DNA of 64,000 bases from Flavobacterium soyae (GTDB lineage Bacteria; Bacteroidota; Bacteroidia; Flavobacteriales; Flavobacteriaceae). The notes below the pieces were generated by a model, which saw nothing but the letters and a program-made list of their open reading frames with translations, did no database searches and was not told where the DNA came from. This document shows positions 33,171-42,358 of this stretch, one piece after another. Position numbers and translations under genes: made by a program. The DNA lies in the NCBI RefSeq assembly GCF_021245985.1, contig NZ_JAJQXA010000009.1, positions 132,383-196,382 of the forward strand, in the 5' to 3' direction. How positions within the stretch are numbered: position 1 is the stretch's first letter; the number at the start of each line of letters is the position of its first letter.

Positions 33171-34403
33171 ATGCTATACTATTTATTTGAATATTTTGAC
33201 AAAACATTAGATTTACCTGGAACAGGAGTATTCCAGTATATCACATTTAGATCGGCATTGGCATTTATGCTTTCATTGCTTTTGTCAACTATTTATGGTA
33301 AAAGGGTGATTAACTTTTTGCGTCGCCAGCAAGTTGGGGAAACAGTTCGTGAACTTGGTCTTGCAGGTCAAAACGAAAAAGCTGGTACACCAACAATGGG
33401 AGGATTAATAATCATTTTTGCCACATTAATTCCGGTTTTCTTATTTGCAAGACTGCACAATATTTATATCGTGCTGCTTATTGTAACTACGTTATGGATG
33501 GGAACTATTGGTTTTGTGGATGATTATATCAAAATATTCAAAAAAGACAAACAAGGACTAAAAGGAATTTTTAAAGTAATTGGTCAGGTTGGTCTTGGGA
33601 TAATTGTTGGGGCAGTTCTTTATTTTAATCCAGCTGTTACAGTAAGAACAGATACGGTAAGAACAGATGCATTTAAAACAAATTTAAGTACAACGGTAGT
33701 TTTGCCTGCTCCAATTGAAGAAAAATCGACAGCAACTACAATTCCTTTCGTAAAAAATAACGAATTTGATTATGCCGAAGTGTTGTCATTTATGGGAGAA
33801 GGATATGAAAAATGGGCTTGGTTAGTATTTATTCCAGTCGTAATTTTTATTATCACAGCAGTTTCAAACGGAGCTAATTTAACAGATGGAATCGATGGTC
33901 TCGCGGCCGGAACCTCCGCAGTCTCGGTACTCGCACTTGGAATATTTACATTCGTTTCAGGAAATATTATTTTCTCAAACTATCTCAATATAATGTATAT
34001 CCCCAATTCGGGAGAAATGACCGTTTTTATATCTGCTTTTGTTGGAGCTTTAATTGGATTTCTTTGGTATAATTCATTTCCGGCATCCGTATTTATGGGA
34101 GATACAGGAAGTTTGACCATTGGAGGAATCATTGCTGTTTTAGCCATTGCAGTTCGTAAAGAAATATTGATTGTTTTATTCTGCGGAATTTTCCTTGCCG
34201 AAAGTGCTTCGGTAATTATTCAGGTAACTTATTTTAAATATACGAAGAAACGTTTTGGCGAAGGCCGAAGAGTTTTCCTGATGTCACCGCTGCATCATCA
34301 TTACCAGAAAAAAGGATATCACGAAAGTAAAATTGTGACCCGTTTTTGGATTGTTGCCGTAATGTTAGCCATTTTATCAATTGTTACATTAAAATTAAGA
34401 TAG
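33171..34403 (+). CDS. mraY: Phospho-MurNAc-pentapeptide transferase
   Basis: 410 residues with about ten transmembrane helices. [15 protein letters not shown] (catalytic aspartates), [10 protein letters not shown] and FMGDTGSL are the conserved MraY blocks, and [12 protein letters not shown] near the C-terminus is the histidine loop. The protein is about 50 residues longer than E. coli MraY because of an insertion near residues 150-215 that includes a repeated TVRTD. It transfers phospho-MurNAc-pentapeptide to undecaprenyl phosphate, making lipid I. The stop touches the murD start. Confidence 0.96.
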   Translation: MLYYLFEYFDKTLDLPGTGVFQYITFRSALAFMLSLLLSTIYGKRVINFLRRQQVGETVRELGLAGQNEKAGTPTMGGLIIIFATLIPVFLFARLHNIYIVLLIVTTLWMGTIGFVDDYIKIFKKDKQGLKGIFKVIGQVGLGIIVGAVLYFNPAVTVRTDTVRTDAFKTNLSTTVVLPAPIEEKSTATTIPFVKNNEFDYAEVLSFMGEGYEKWAWLVFIPVVIFIITAVSNGANLTDGIDGLAAGTSAVSVLALGIFTFVSGNIIFSNYLNIMYIPNSGEMTVFISAFVGALIGFLWYNSFPASVFMGDTGSLTIGGIIAVLAIAVRKEILIVLFCGIFLAESASVIIQVTYFKYTKKRFGEGRRVFLMSPLHHHYQKKGYHESKIVTRFWIVAVMLAILSIVTLKLR

Positions 34404-35735
34404 ATGAGATTAGTGGTATTGGGCGGAGGAGAAAGCGGTGTTGGAACCGCGATCCTAGGTAAAAAACAGGGATACGATGTTTTTGTATCTGATTTTGGAA
34501 AGATAAAAGAAAGCTATAAAGAAGTTCTTATCATTAATAAAATTGCTTGGGAAGAAGAACAGCATACTGAAGAGTTAATTCTGAATGCTGATTTGGTAAT
34601 GAAAAGTCCGGGAATTCCAGAGAAATCTCCAATAGTTAAAAAGTTGATTGAAAAAGGAGTTAAAGTGATTTCGGAAATCGAATTTGCCGCTCCTTATACG
34701 GAAGCAATGACAATTGGAATTACCGGAAGTAATGGTAAAACAACTACCACAATGCTGACGTATCATTTGCTTAAATCGGCCGGACTCAATGTAGGCTTGG
34801 GAGGAAATATAGGAAAGAGTTTTGCCTGGCAGGTAGCCGAAAATAAATTCGACGCATACGTTCTTGAATTAAGCAGTTTTCAGTTAGACGGGATTATAGA
34901 TTACAGACCGGATATTGCCATAATAACGAACATCAGCCCGGACCATTTAGATCGATACGAATATAAATATCAAAATTATATCGATTCAAAGTTCCGAATA
35001 ACGATGAACCAAACCGAAAGTGATTATCTCATTTATGATGGAGATGATGAGGCAAGCACAGAATGGTTAAAGAATAATAAAACAAAAGCAAAATTAATTC
35101 CTTTTTCATTGACGAAATCATTTGATGAAGGAGCTTCTATAAATAACAACAAAATGGAAATAAAGATCAACCAAGAAGAGTTTACAATGGAAACAGAATA
35201 CATTGCGTTAGAAGGAAAACATAATATGAAAAACGCAATGGCAGCAAGCTCTGTAGCAAAATTGATGCAAATTAGAAATGCAACGATTCGTGAAAGTTTA
35301 TCTAATTTTCAAGGTGTTGAACACCGTTTGGAAAAAGTATTAAAAATCCAGAATGTACAATACATCAACGATTCAAAAGCAACAAACGTAAACGCTACTT
35401 TCTTTGCATTAGACAGTATGAATGTTCCAACCGTTTGGATTGTGGGCGGGGTTGATAAAGGAAACGATTACAACGAATTAATGCCATTGGTTCGTGAAAA
35501 GGTAAAAGCTATTATATGTCTAGGAGTTGATAACCATAAAATTATTAATGCTTTTGGTGATGTTGTTGATATTATGGTTGAAGTGAACAACATGAACGAC
35601 GCTGTAAAAACAGCCCAAAAATTAACAGAAAAAGGCGACGCCGTTTTATTGTCTCCAGCCTGCGCAAGTTTTGATTTATTCGAAAACTACGAAGATCGTG
35701 GAAAACAATTCAAGCAAGCGGTTCACAATTTATAA
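34404..35735 (+). CDS. murD: UDP-MurNAc-L-alanine:D-glutamate ligase
   Basis: 443 residues. The ATP-binding motif GITGSNGKTTTTML is near residue 111, ELSSFQLDG and NISPDHLDRY are conserved Mur-ligase core blocks, and NDSKATNVNA is typical of MurD. It adds D-glutamate to UDP-MurNAc-L-Ala. It starts directly after the mraY stop. The following 480 nt hold a broken gene before ftsW. Confidence 0.96.
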   Translation: MRLVVLGGGESGVGTAILGKKQGYDVFVSDFGKIKESYKEVLIINKIAWEEEQHTEELILNADLVMKSPGIPEKSPIVKKLIEKGVKVISEIEFAAPYTEAMTIGITGSNGKTTTTMLTYHLLKSAGLNVGLGGNIGKSFAWQVAENKFDAYVLELSSFQLDGIIDYRPDIAIITNISPDHLDRYEYKYQNYIDSKFRITMNQTESDYLIYDGDDEASTEWLKNNKTKAKLIPFSLTKSFDEGASINNNKMEIKINQEEFTMETEYIALEGKHNMKNAMAASSVAKLMQIRNATIRESLSNFQGVEHRLEKVLKIQNVQYINDSKATNVNATFFALDSMNVPTVWIVGGVDKGNDYNELMPLVREKVKAIICLGVDNHKIINAFGDVVDIMVEVNNMNDAVKTAQKLTEKGDAVLLSPACASFDLFENYEDRGKQFKQAVHNL

Positions 35736-35808
35736 TTTTAGAGTTTAGATTTTAGATTGGTTTGAACTTTTGAAATATAGATTGCAAATATTTAAGTTCT
35801 TTTTGATG

Positions 35809-36167
35809 ATGACGACGGATGAAATGAAGTTGAGAACAAAAAAGTTCTCTTTGAGTGTAATTGATTTAGCAGAAAAATTACCTGGTACATATATTGTAAA
35901 AGTAATTGCAAATCAAATTGTGAGAAGTGGTACATCTGTTGGAGCAAATTATCGAGCAGTTTGCAGAGCGAGAAGTGATAAAGAGTTTATTTCAAAAATG
36001 AATATAGTTTTAGAAGAATCTGATGAAACTCTATTTGGTTAGAAATTATAAAAGAAAAAAATTGGAGCGATAAATCAGAATTAGAAATGATTTTGAAAGA
36101 AGGAAATGAACTAACTGCAATTTTTGTCAGTAGTTTAAAAACGGTAAATAGAAGAATAAATAAATAA
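35809..36167 (+). pseudogene. Four-helix-bundle protein, frameshifted
   Basis: From the ATG at 35809 the frame reads TTDEMKLRTKKFSLSVIDLA, then IVRSGTSVGANYRAVCRARS and EESDETLFG before a TAG at 36040. Adding one T in the TTT at about 36033-36036 restores the family sequence EESDETLFWLEIIKEKNW and an open frame to a TAA at 36165, ending in TVNRRINK. The family is the 23S-rRNA-intervening-sequence-type four-helix-bundle protein of about 118 residues. Either this is a single-base deletion or a sequencing error. It sits alone between murD and ftsW. Confidence 0.8.
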
Positions 36168-36215
36168 AAACCGAAGGTTTTAGAAATAATCTAAAATCAG
36201 AAATCTAAAATTAAG

Positions 36216-37535
36216 ATGAAGGAGCTAGTAAACAAACTAAAAGGAGATAGGGTAATATGGTCATTCGTGGCTCTATTGGCGTTGTTTTCTTTTATGCCTG
36301 TTTTTAGTGCGAGTAGTAATCTGGCGTATATCGGTCATGGAACCGGAAATACATTAGGTTATCTGGTAAAACATTTGGCACACGTTTGCATCGGTTTCTT
36401 GATTATTTATTGGGTTCACAAAGTACCGTATCATTATTTTAGAGCAATTTCTAAAATTGCACTTCCGGTAGTTTGGTTATTATTATTATACACCTTGTTG
36501 AAGGGAACTGTAATTGCAGGAGCAAATGCAAGTCGTTGGATTCAGGTGCCGTTCATTGGAATTACGTTTCAAACATCAACATTAGCGGCAAGCGTATTGT
36601 TTATTTACGTAGCCCGTTATTTGTCGAAAACCAAAGAAGAAAACGAGCCGTTTCAAACCTCATTTGTTCAGCTTTGGGTTCCGGTGTTTATCACTTTGGC
36701 ATTGATATTACCAGCCAACTTTTCGACCACAGCGTTGATTTTTGCAATGGTAATGATGCTCACATTTATTGGTAAATATCCATTAAAATATATTGCTTTT
36801 ATCATTGGGTCAGGAATTGCGATGTTAGCCTTTTTCCTTTTGGTAGCAAAAGCATTTCCGGAATCAAGATTCTTCAGCAGGGTATCAACTTGGGAAAGTC
36901 GTATAATGAACTTCACCACAGATAAACCGGATGAAGATGATTATCAAATTGAAAAAGCAAAAATTGCAATTGCATCCGGAAGGTTAGGCGGATTAGGACC
37001 TGGAAAAAGTGTTCAGAAGAACTTTTTGCCACAATCATCTTCCGATTTTATTTATGCCATTGTTGTTGAAGAATATGGTTTAGTCGGCGGGGTTTCAATA
37101 TTATTATTGTACTTATTATTGCTATTCCGATTTGTGATCGCATCGCATAAAGCCAATACATTATTCGGAAAACTAGTCGTCGTCGGCCTCGGATTCCCGA
37201 TGATATTTCAGGCAATGATTAATATGGCGGTTGCAGTAGAACTACTGCCGGTAACAGGGCAGACACTTCCGCTGATAAGTTCAGGAGGAAGTTCCATCTG
37301 GATGACTTGTTTCTCTCTTGGAATCATTATCAGTGTAACCAAGAAAGAGGAAGAAATCGCTGAAGAACAAGAAGAAAAAGAAAGAAGAAAAGAAGCGCTT
37401 CAAAGATTAATAGATAAAGAATTGGCTGAAGAAGATCTGCTGGTTGATGAAAAGGAAGAGATTTATGAAGATGAAGCTATGTATTCAATTCAGGATAATT
37501 CAAGAAATCCGATGAATGCAGTTTTAAACAAATAA
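36216..37535 (+). CDS. ftsW: Septal peptidoglycan glycosyltransferase FtsW
   Basis: 439 residues, a polytopic SEDS-family protein. KVPYHYFRAISK, GANASRWIQVPFIGITFQ-type loop residues and PVTGQTLPLISSGGSS are diagnostic of FtsW/RodA/SpoVE. The position between murD and murG marks it as FtsW rather than RodA. It polymerises lipid II at the septum together with FtsI. The C-terminus is a long Glu/Lys-rich cytoplasmic tail (about residues 375-439), longer than in E. coli. Confidence 0.95.
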   Translation: MKELVNKLKGDRVIWSFVALLALFSFMPVFSASSNLAYIGHGTGNTLGYLVKHLAHVCIGFLIIYWVHKVPYHYFRAISKIALPVVWLLLLYTLLKGTVIAGANASRWIQVPFIGITFQTSTLAASVLFIYVARYLSKTKEENEPFQTSFVQLWVPVFITLALILPANFSTTALIFAMVMMLTFIGKYPLKYIAFIIGSGIAMLAFFLLVAKAFPESRFFSRVSTWESRIMNFTTDKPDEDDYQIEKAKIAIASGRLGGLGPGKSVQKNFLPQSSSDFIYAIVVEEYGLVGGVSILLLYLLLLFRFVIASHKANTLFGKLVVVGLGFPMIFQAMINMAVAVELLPVTGQTLPLISSGGSSIWMTCFSLGIIISVTKKEEEIAEEQEEKERRKEALQRLIDKELAEEDLLVDEKEEIYEDEAMYSIQDNSRNPMNAVLNK

Positions 37536-37572
37536 TAAAGGATAAATAGTTTAACGATAACTATTACGAGAT

Positions 37573-38664
37573 ATGACAAAGTATAAATTCATACTAAGCG
37601 GAGGCGGAACTGGAGGGCATATTTATCCTGCAATTGCGATTGCAAATGAATTAAAATTACAATTTCCCGATGCTGAATTTCTTTTTGTAGGAGCCAAAGA
37701 TAAAATGGAAATGCAGAAAGTGCCTCAGGCAGGATATGAAATAAAAGGTCTTTGGATTGCTGGTTTACAGCGAAAATTAACCTTGCAGAATATGTTGTTT
37801 CCTTTAAAATTGGCTGCAAGTTTATTAGAATCACGAAAAATTATTAGAAAATTTAAACCAAATGTAGTGATTGGAACCGGAGGCTTTGCCAGCGGTCCAT
37901 TATTACAGGCGGCAGGATCGGCGGGAATTCCAACTGTAATTCAGGAACAGAATTCTTTTCCGGGAATTACAAACAAACTGCTAAGCAAAAAAGCAAACGC
38001 AATTTGTGTGGCCTATGAAAATTTAGAACGATTTTTTCCAAAAGATAAAATTGTTTTAACAGGAAATCCGGTTCGCCAGGATTTAATTGATATTGATGAT
38101 AAACGCGATGAAGCAATTGCTTTTTATGGCTTAGACCCAAATAAAAAAACATTGCTGGTTCTGGGCGGAAGTTTAGGGGCAAGAAGAATCAATCAGTTAA
38201 TTGAGAAAGAATTGTCAAATTTTCTTTCGCAGGATGTTCAGATAATCTGGCAGTGCGGAAAATTATATTTTGAAGATTATAAAAAATACAATCAGCAAAA
38301 TGTAAGAGTGGTTGATTTTATTGAAAGAATGGATTTTGTTTACGCTGCTGCAGATGTAATTATTTCAAGAGCAGGAGCATCATCAGTTTCAGAATTATGT
38401 ATAGTGGGGAAACCGGTAATTTTTATTCCGTCTCCAAATGTAGCCGAAGATCATCAAACAAAAAATGCACAGGCCATTGTAGAGGCTAAAGGCGCAATTT
38501 TGTTGAAAGAAACTGAATTAGACAGCGAGTTTAGCATTGTTTTTGAAGCGCTGCTGAAAGATGATGGGAAACAAAAACAACTGAGCGCAAACATCAAAAG
38601 ATTAGCAAAACCAAAAGCAACACAAGATATTGCTGCTGAAATTGTTAAGTTAATCCAGCGATAA
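37573..38664 (+). CDS. murG: Lipid II synthase MurG (GlcNAc transferase)
   Basis: 363 residues. [19 protein letters not shown] is the N-terminal G loop, GTGGFASGP and [13 protein letters not shown] follow, and [11 protein letters not shown] is the UDP-GlcNAc-binding block. It adds GlcNAc to lipid I on the inner face of the membrane. It is 37 nt after ftsW and is followed by a repeat-rich spacer. Confidence 0.96.
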   Translation: MTKYKFILSGGGTGGHIYPAIAIANELKLQFPDAEFLFVGAKDKMEMQKVPQAGYEIKGLWIAGLQRKLTLQNMLFPLKLAASLLESRKIIRKFKPNVVIGTGGFASGPLLQAAGSAGIPTVIQEQNSFPGITNKLLSKKANAICVAYENLERFFPKDKIVLTGNPVRQDLIDIDDKRDEAIAFYGLDPNKKTLLVLGGSLGARRINQLIEKELSNFLSQDVQIIWQCGKLYFEDYKKYNQQNVRVVDFIERMDFVYAAADVIISRAGASSVSELCIVGKPVIFIPSPNVAEDHQTKNAQAIVEAKGAILLKETELDSEFSIVFEALLKDDGKQKQLSANIKRLAKPKATQDIAAEIVKLIQR

Positions 38665-38790
38665 GCTTTAAGCAATAGGCTGTAAGCTTTATACTTGCTG
38701 CTTAAAGCAAAAAGAATCAAATAATAAAGGCAAAGTTAGAAAGGCCTAAAGCTTAAAGCGTATTGCTTAAAGCAAAAAAAAAGCAAATAA
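38665..38790. repeat. GCTTAAAGC short-repeat cluster
   Basis: The murG-murC spacer holds at least six copies of GCTTTAAGC or GCTTAAAGC-like words in both orientations (for example AAGCTTTAAGCAAT, AAAGCTTAAAGCG and TTGCTTAAAGC). The complementary copies could fold into hairpins inside the dcw transcript. Confidence 0.65.
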
Positions 38791-38793
38791 GAA

Positions 38794-40143
38794 ATGAATT
38801 TAAATCAAATACAAAACGTTTATTTTATTGGCATCGGAGGAATCGGAATGAGTGCATTGGCCCGTTATTTTAAATATATCGGGAAACAAGTTTCAGGTTA
38901 CGATAAAACACCGTCAATGCTGACAAGTGAATTAATTGAAAGTGGTATTAATATTCATTTTGAAGACAATATTAATTTGATTCCGACTGATTATTTTGTT
39001 GAGAATACACTGGTAATTTTTACGCCGGCAGTTCCAAAAACACATTCAGAATGGAATTATTTTATCGAAAGAAATTACGAAATTAAAAAGCGTGCCGAGG
39101 TTTTAGGGATTATCACCAAAGACACTTTTAGTTTTGCAGTTGCCGGAACACACGGAAAAACAACAACGTCAAGTATTTTAGGACATATTCTATATGAAAG
39201 CGGTGCAGATGTTACAGCATTTGTGGGCGGAATAGTAGAGAATTATAATTCTAATTTAATTGGAACAGGAAAAACCGTAACTGTTGTAGAGGCTGACGAA
39301 TTTGATCGTTCGTTCCTGCACTTACATCCAAATATTGCCTGCGTAACCTCAATGGATGCAGACCATTTGGATATTTACGGAACAAGCGATGCTATTGAAG
39401 CTTCGTTTGTTGAGTTTGCTTCTAAAGTTGATGATAAAAGCAAATTATTTATAACCAAAGAATTGCCTCTTGAAGGTGTTCAATGTGCTATAAATGAAGA
39501 TGCTGTATACAAAGCATACAATGTTCGAATTGAAGATGGAAGTTATGTTTTTGATGTGCAGACGCCATCAGAAATTATAAAAAACCTTCGTTTTGGACTG
39601 CCTGGAAAACACAATCTTATGAATGGGCTAATGGCTATTGCGATGGCGAAAACGTATGGCACCCCGACCGATGCCATCGCAAAAGCTATTGCCTCATTTA
39701 ACGGAATAAGAAGACGTTTTTCGTATCAGATTAAATCTGAGAAATTAGTTTACATAGATGATTATGCACATCATCCAACAGAAATAAATGCTGTTCATCA
39801 AGCAGTTAGGGAGTTATATCCGGGACGTAAAGTTTTGGCGGTTTTCCAGCCGCATTTGTTTAGCAGAACAAGGGATTTTGCCGACGGATTTGCCGAAAGT
39901 TTATCTCAGTTTGATGAAGTGTTTTTAATGGATATTTATCCGGCACGCGAATTACCGATGGAAGGGATTACATCGCCATGGCTGTTGGAGAAAATGACCA
40001 ATTCGAACAAAAAAATTGTTGCTAAAGAAGATTTATTAGCGCAGATTAAAGCCAGTGATGCGCCGATAATTGTAACAATAGGAGCTGGTGATATTGGTGA
40101 AATGGTACCGTCAATCAAAAAAATGCTAAATGAAAATATTTAA
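38794..40143 (+). CDS. murC: UDP-N-acetylmuramate:L-alanine ligase
   Basis: 449 residues. YFIGIGGIGMSALARYF is the MurC N-terminal nucleotide fold, AGTHGKTTTSSILG the ATP P-loop and YIDDYAHHPTEI the conserved C-terminal block. It adds L-alanine to UDP-MurNAc, the first amino acid of the stem peptide. It overlaps ftsQ by 14 bp. Confidence 0.96.
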   Translation: MNLNQIQNVYFIGIGGIGMSALARYFKYIGKQVSGYDKTPSMLTSELIESGINIHFEDNINLIPTDYFVENTLVIFTPAVPKTHSEWNYFIERNYEIKKRAEVLGIITKDTFSFAVAGTHGKTTTSSILGHILYESGADVTAFVGGIVENYNSNLIGTGKTVTVVEADEFDRSFLHLHPNIACVTSMDADHLDIYGTSDAIEASFVEFASKVDDKSKLFITKELPLEGVQCAINEDAVYKAYNVRIEDGSYVFDVQTPSEIIKNLRFGLPGKHNLMNGLMAIAMAKTYGTPTDAIAKAIASFNGIRRRFSYQIKSEKLVYIDDYAHHPTEINAVHQAVRELYPGRKVLAVFQPHLFSRTRDFADGFAESLSQFDEVFLMDIYPARELPMEGITSPWLLEKMTNSNKKIVAKEDLLAQIKASDAPIIVTIGAGDIGEMVPSIKKMLNENI

Positions 40144-40852
40144 TTGGACAAATATTCGATTAGTACTCATTTTAGGGCTTGTTCTTTTTTTATATTCTTT
40201 CGCGCAGCATCGAAACGGAGATAGAAAACTGAAGAAATCTATGGTCGTTTTTGTAGGAGAAAATACGCTTTTTGTAAAACCGGAAACGGTTAATAAATTG
40301 TTGATAGAAAATAAAAGGGACGCTTCCAGTATTAGAAAAGATGAAGTAGATTTGAATAAGATAGAAAAAAACCTTGATACGCAAGACATGATTGAAAAGT
40401 CAGATGTTTTTGTAAGTATCGACGGCGTTCTAAAAGCGGTAGTAAAACAGAAGACACCAATAGCGCGAGTTTATGATGGTGATCGCTCTTTTTATATTGA
40501 CTATGAGGGAAATAAAATGCCCTTGTCAGATAATTTTACGGCGCGAGTTCCTCTTGTTTCAGGGGCAATAAATGAAAAAAATAACGAAGATTTAGCTGCT
40601 TTATTTCGCACAATTTACGACGATGCGTTTTTGAAAAAAAACATCATTGCGATACAAATTATGCCTAATGGCAGCCTAAAAATGTTTAACCGAAACTATG
40701 ATTACTTCATAGATTTTGGTCGTACAATGAATGTTGATAAAAAATTTAGAAACTATAAAGCGTTTTTTCAAAAAGCAGTTTTAGATAGTTCGTTATATAA
40801 ATACAGTAAGATTGACCTTAGGTTTACGGAACAAGTAGTTTGCACAAAATAA
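40130..40852 (+). CDS. ftsQ: Cell division protein FtsQ
   Basis: 240 residues. A short cytoplasmic start, one transmembrane helix near residues 7-22 (RLVLILGLVLFLYSFAQ) and a periplasmic domain follow the FtsQ/DivIB plan. FVSIDGVLKAVVKQKTPIAR resembles the beta-domain after POTRA. Overall similarity to proteobacterial FtsQ is low, so the call rests on topology and on the murC-ftsQ-ftsA-ftsZ order. It is a divisome scaffold subunit. Confidence 0.88.
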   Translation: MKIFNWTNIRLVLILGLVLFLYSFAQHRNGDRKLKKSMVVFVGENTLFVKPETVNKLLIENKRDASSIRKDEVDLNKIEKNLDTQDMIEKSDVFVSIDGVLKAVVKQKTPIARVYDGDRSFYIDYEGNKMPLSDNFTARVPLVSGAINEKNNEDLAALFRTIYDDAFLKKNIIAIQIMPNGSLKMFNRNYDYFIDFGRTMNVDKKFRNYKAFFQKAVLDSSLYKYSKIDLRFTEQVVCTK

Positions 40853-40858
40853 TAGAAA

Positions 40859-42265
40859 ATGGAAAAAGATAACATTGCAGTAGGTCTAGATATTGGAACG
40901 ACAAAGATAGTTGCCATGATAGGCAAGAAGAACGAGTATGGCAAACTTGAAATTTTGGGTATTGGGAAATCCAAAAGTTTAGGTGTTGCCCGTGGTGTTG
41001 TAAACAACATTACACAGACTATTCAATCGATTCAGCAAGCAATACTTGAAGCAGAAAATAATTCAGGGTATAAAATAAAAGATGTTGTTGTAGGTATCGC
41101 CGGGCAGCACATTAGAAGCATTCAGCATACAGATTACATCAGCCGTAACAATCCGGAAGAAGTAATTGGCGAAAAAGATATTCAGCTTTTAATCGATCAG
41201 GTAAATAAACTGGCGATGTTACCGGGAGAAGAAATTATTCATGTTCTGCCGCAGGAATTTAAAATCGACGGACAGTCTGAAATAAAAGAACCAATCGGAA
41301 TGTACGGCGGAAGATTAGAATCTAGTTTTCATGTTGTAGTAGGCCAGGCTTCTTCAATCAGAAACGTTGGAAGATGTATTCAGAGTTCAGGAATCGAATT
41401 ATCAGGATTGACATTAGAACCATTAGCTTCGGCAGATGCCGTTTTAAGTCAGGAAGAAAAAGAAGCTGGGGTTGCGCTTATCGATATTGGGGGCGGAACA
41501 ACAGATTTAGCCATTTTTAAAGACGGAATTATTCGTCACACAGCTGTAATTCCTTTTGGAGGAAATGTAATTACAGATGATATTAAAGAAGGCTGTTCGA
41601 TTATCGAAAAACAAGCAGAGCTTTTAAAAATAAAATTCGGATCGGCATGGCCGGGTGAAAATAAAGATAACGAAATTGTTTCTATTCCTGGTTTAAGAGG
41701 AAGAGAGCCAAAAGAAATTTCGCTTAAAAACCTATCTAAAATTATTCATGCCCGCGTTGTGGAAATTGTAGAGCAGGTTTTTGCAGAAATCAAAGCTTAC
41801 GGACACGAAGATCCCCGCAAAAAATTAATTGCTGGAATCGTTCTTACAGGTGGTGGTGCTCAATTAAAACATATTAAACAATTAGTTGAATACATTACCG
41901 GAATGGATACCAGAATTGGATATCCAAATGAGCATTTAGCTGGAAACTCAAGCGAAGAAATTTCAAGTCCGTTATTTGCGACAGCAGTTGGATTAGTAAT
42001 GAACAGCATCGAAAACAGCACACAAAGCGCGATTAGAATGGAAGTAGTAAATGAACAGCCAAAAGTTGTTTATAGAAATGTTCCTCCGCCGGTGCAGCGA
42101 TACGAAGTCGAAGAAAACTACGTTGAGAAAGTAGAAACTATTGAAGAACCAAGGGAAATGAAAACAAACAAGGTTGCAGCAGAATCTACAGAAACAAAAA
42201 TTAGAAGATCATTTTTTGATAGATATGTCGATAAAATCAAAGATTTTTTAGACAACGCTGAGTAA
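40859..42265 (+). CDS. ftsA: Cell division protein FtsA
   Basis: 468 residues. The actin-like fold shows GLDIGTTKIVAMIG (phosphate 1), LIDIGGGTTDLAIF (phosphate 2) and VLTGGGAQLKHI (adenosine loop). The C-terminus ends with an amphipathic segment (RRSFFDRYVDKIKDFLDNAE) suited to membrane binding. FtsA anchors FtsZ to the membrane. It lies 6 nt after ftsQ. Confidence 0.96.
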   Translation: MEKDNIAVGLDIGTTKIVAMIGKKNEYGKLEILGIGKSKSLGVARGVVNNITQTIQSIQQAILEAENNSGYKIKDVVVGIAGQHIRSIQHTDYISRNNPEEVIGEKDIQLLIDQVNKLAMLPGEEIIHVLPQEFKIDGQSEIKEPIGMYGGRLESSFHVVVGQASSIRNVGRCIQSSGIELSGLTLEPLASADAVLSQEEKEAGVALIDIGGGTTDLAIFKDGIIRHTAVIPFGGNVITDDIKEGCSIIEKQAELLKIKFGSAWPGENKDNEIVSIPGLRGREPKEISLKNLSKIIHARVVEIVEQVFAEIKAYGHEDPRKKLIAGIVLTGGGAQLKHIKQLVEYITGMDTRIGYPNEHLAGNSSEEISSPLFATAVGLVMNSIENSTQSAIRMEVVNEQPKVVYRNVPPPVQRYEVEENYVEKVETIEEPREMKTNKVAAESTETKIRRSFFDRYVDKIKDFLDNAE

Positions 42266-42358
42266 ATACAAGCCGAATAATAAGAGAAAAGGATTACTTT
42301 TTGCCCCAAGTCAAGAAGTAAAAAATGTACTAAATAAGAATTTCAAAAAACCAAAAAG

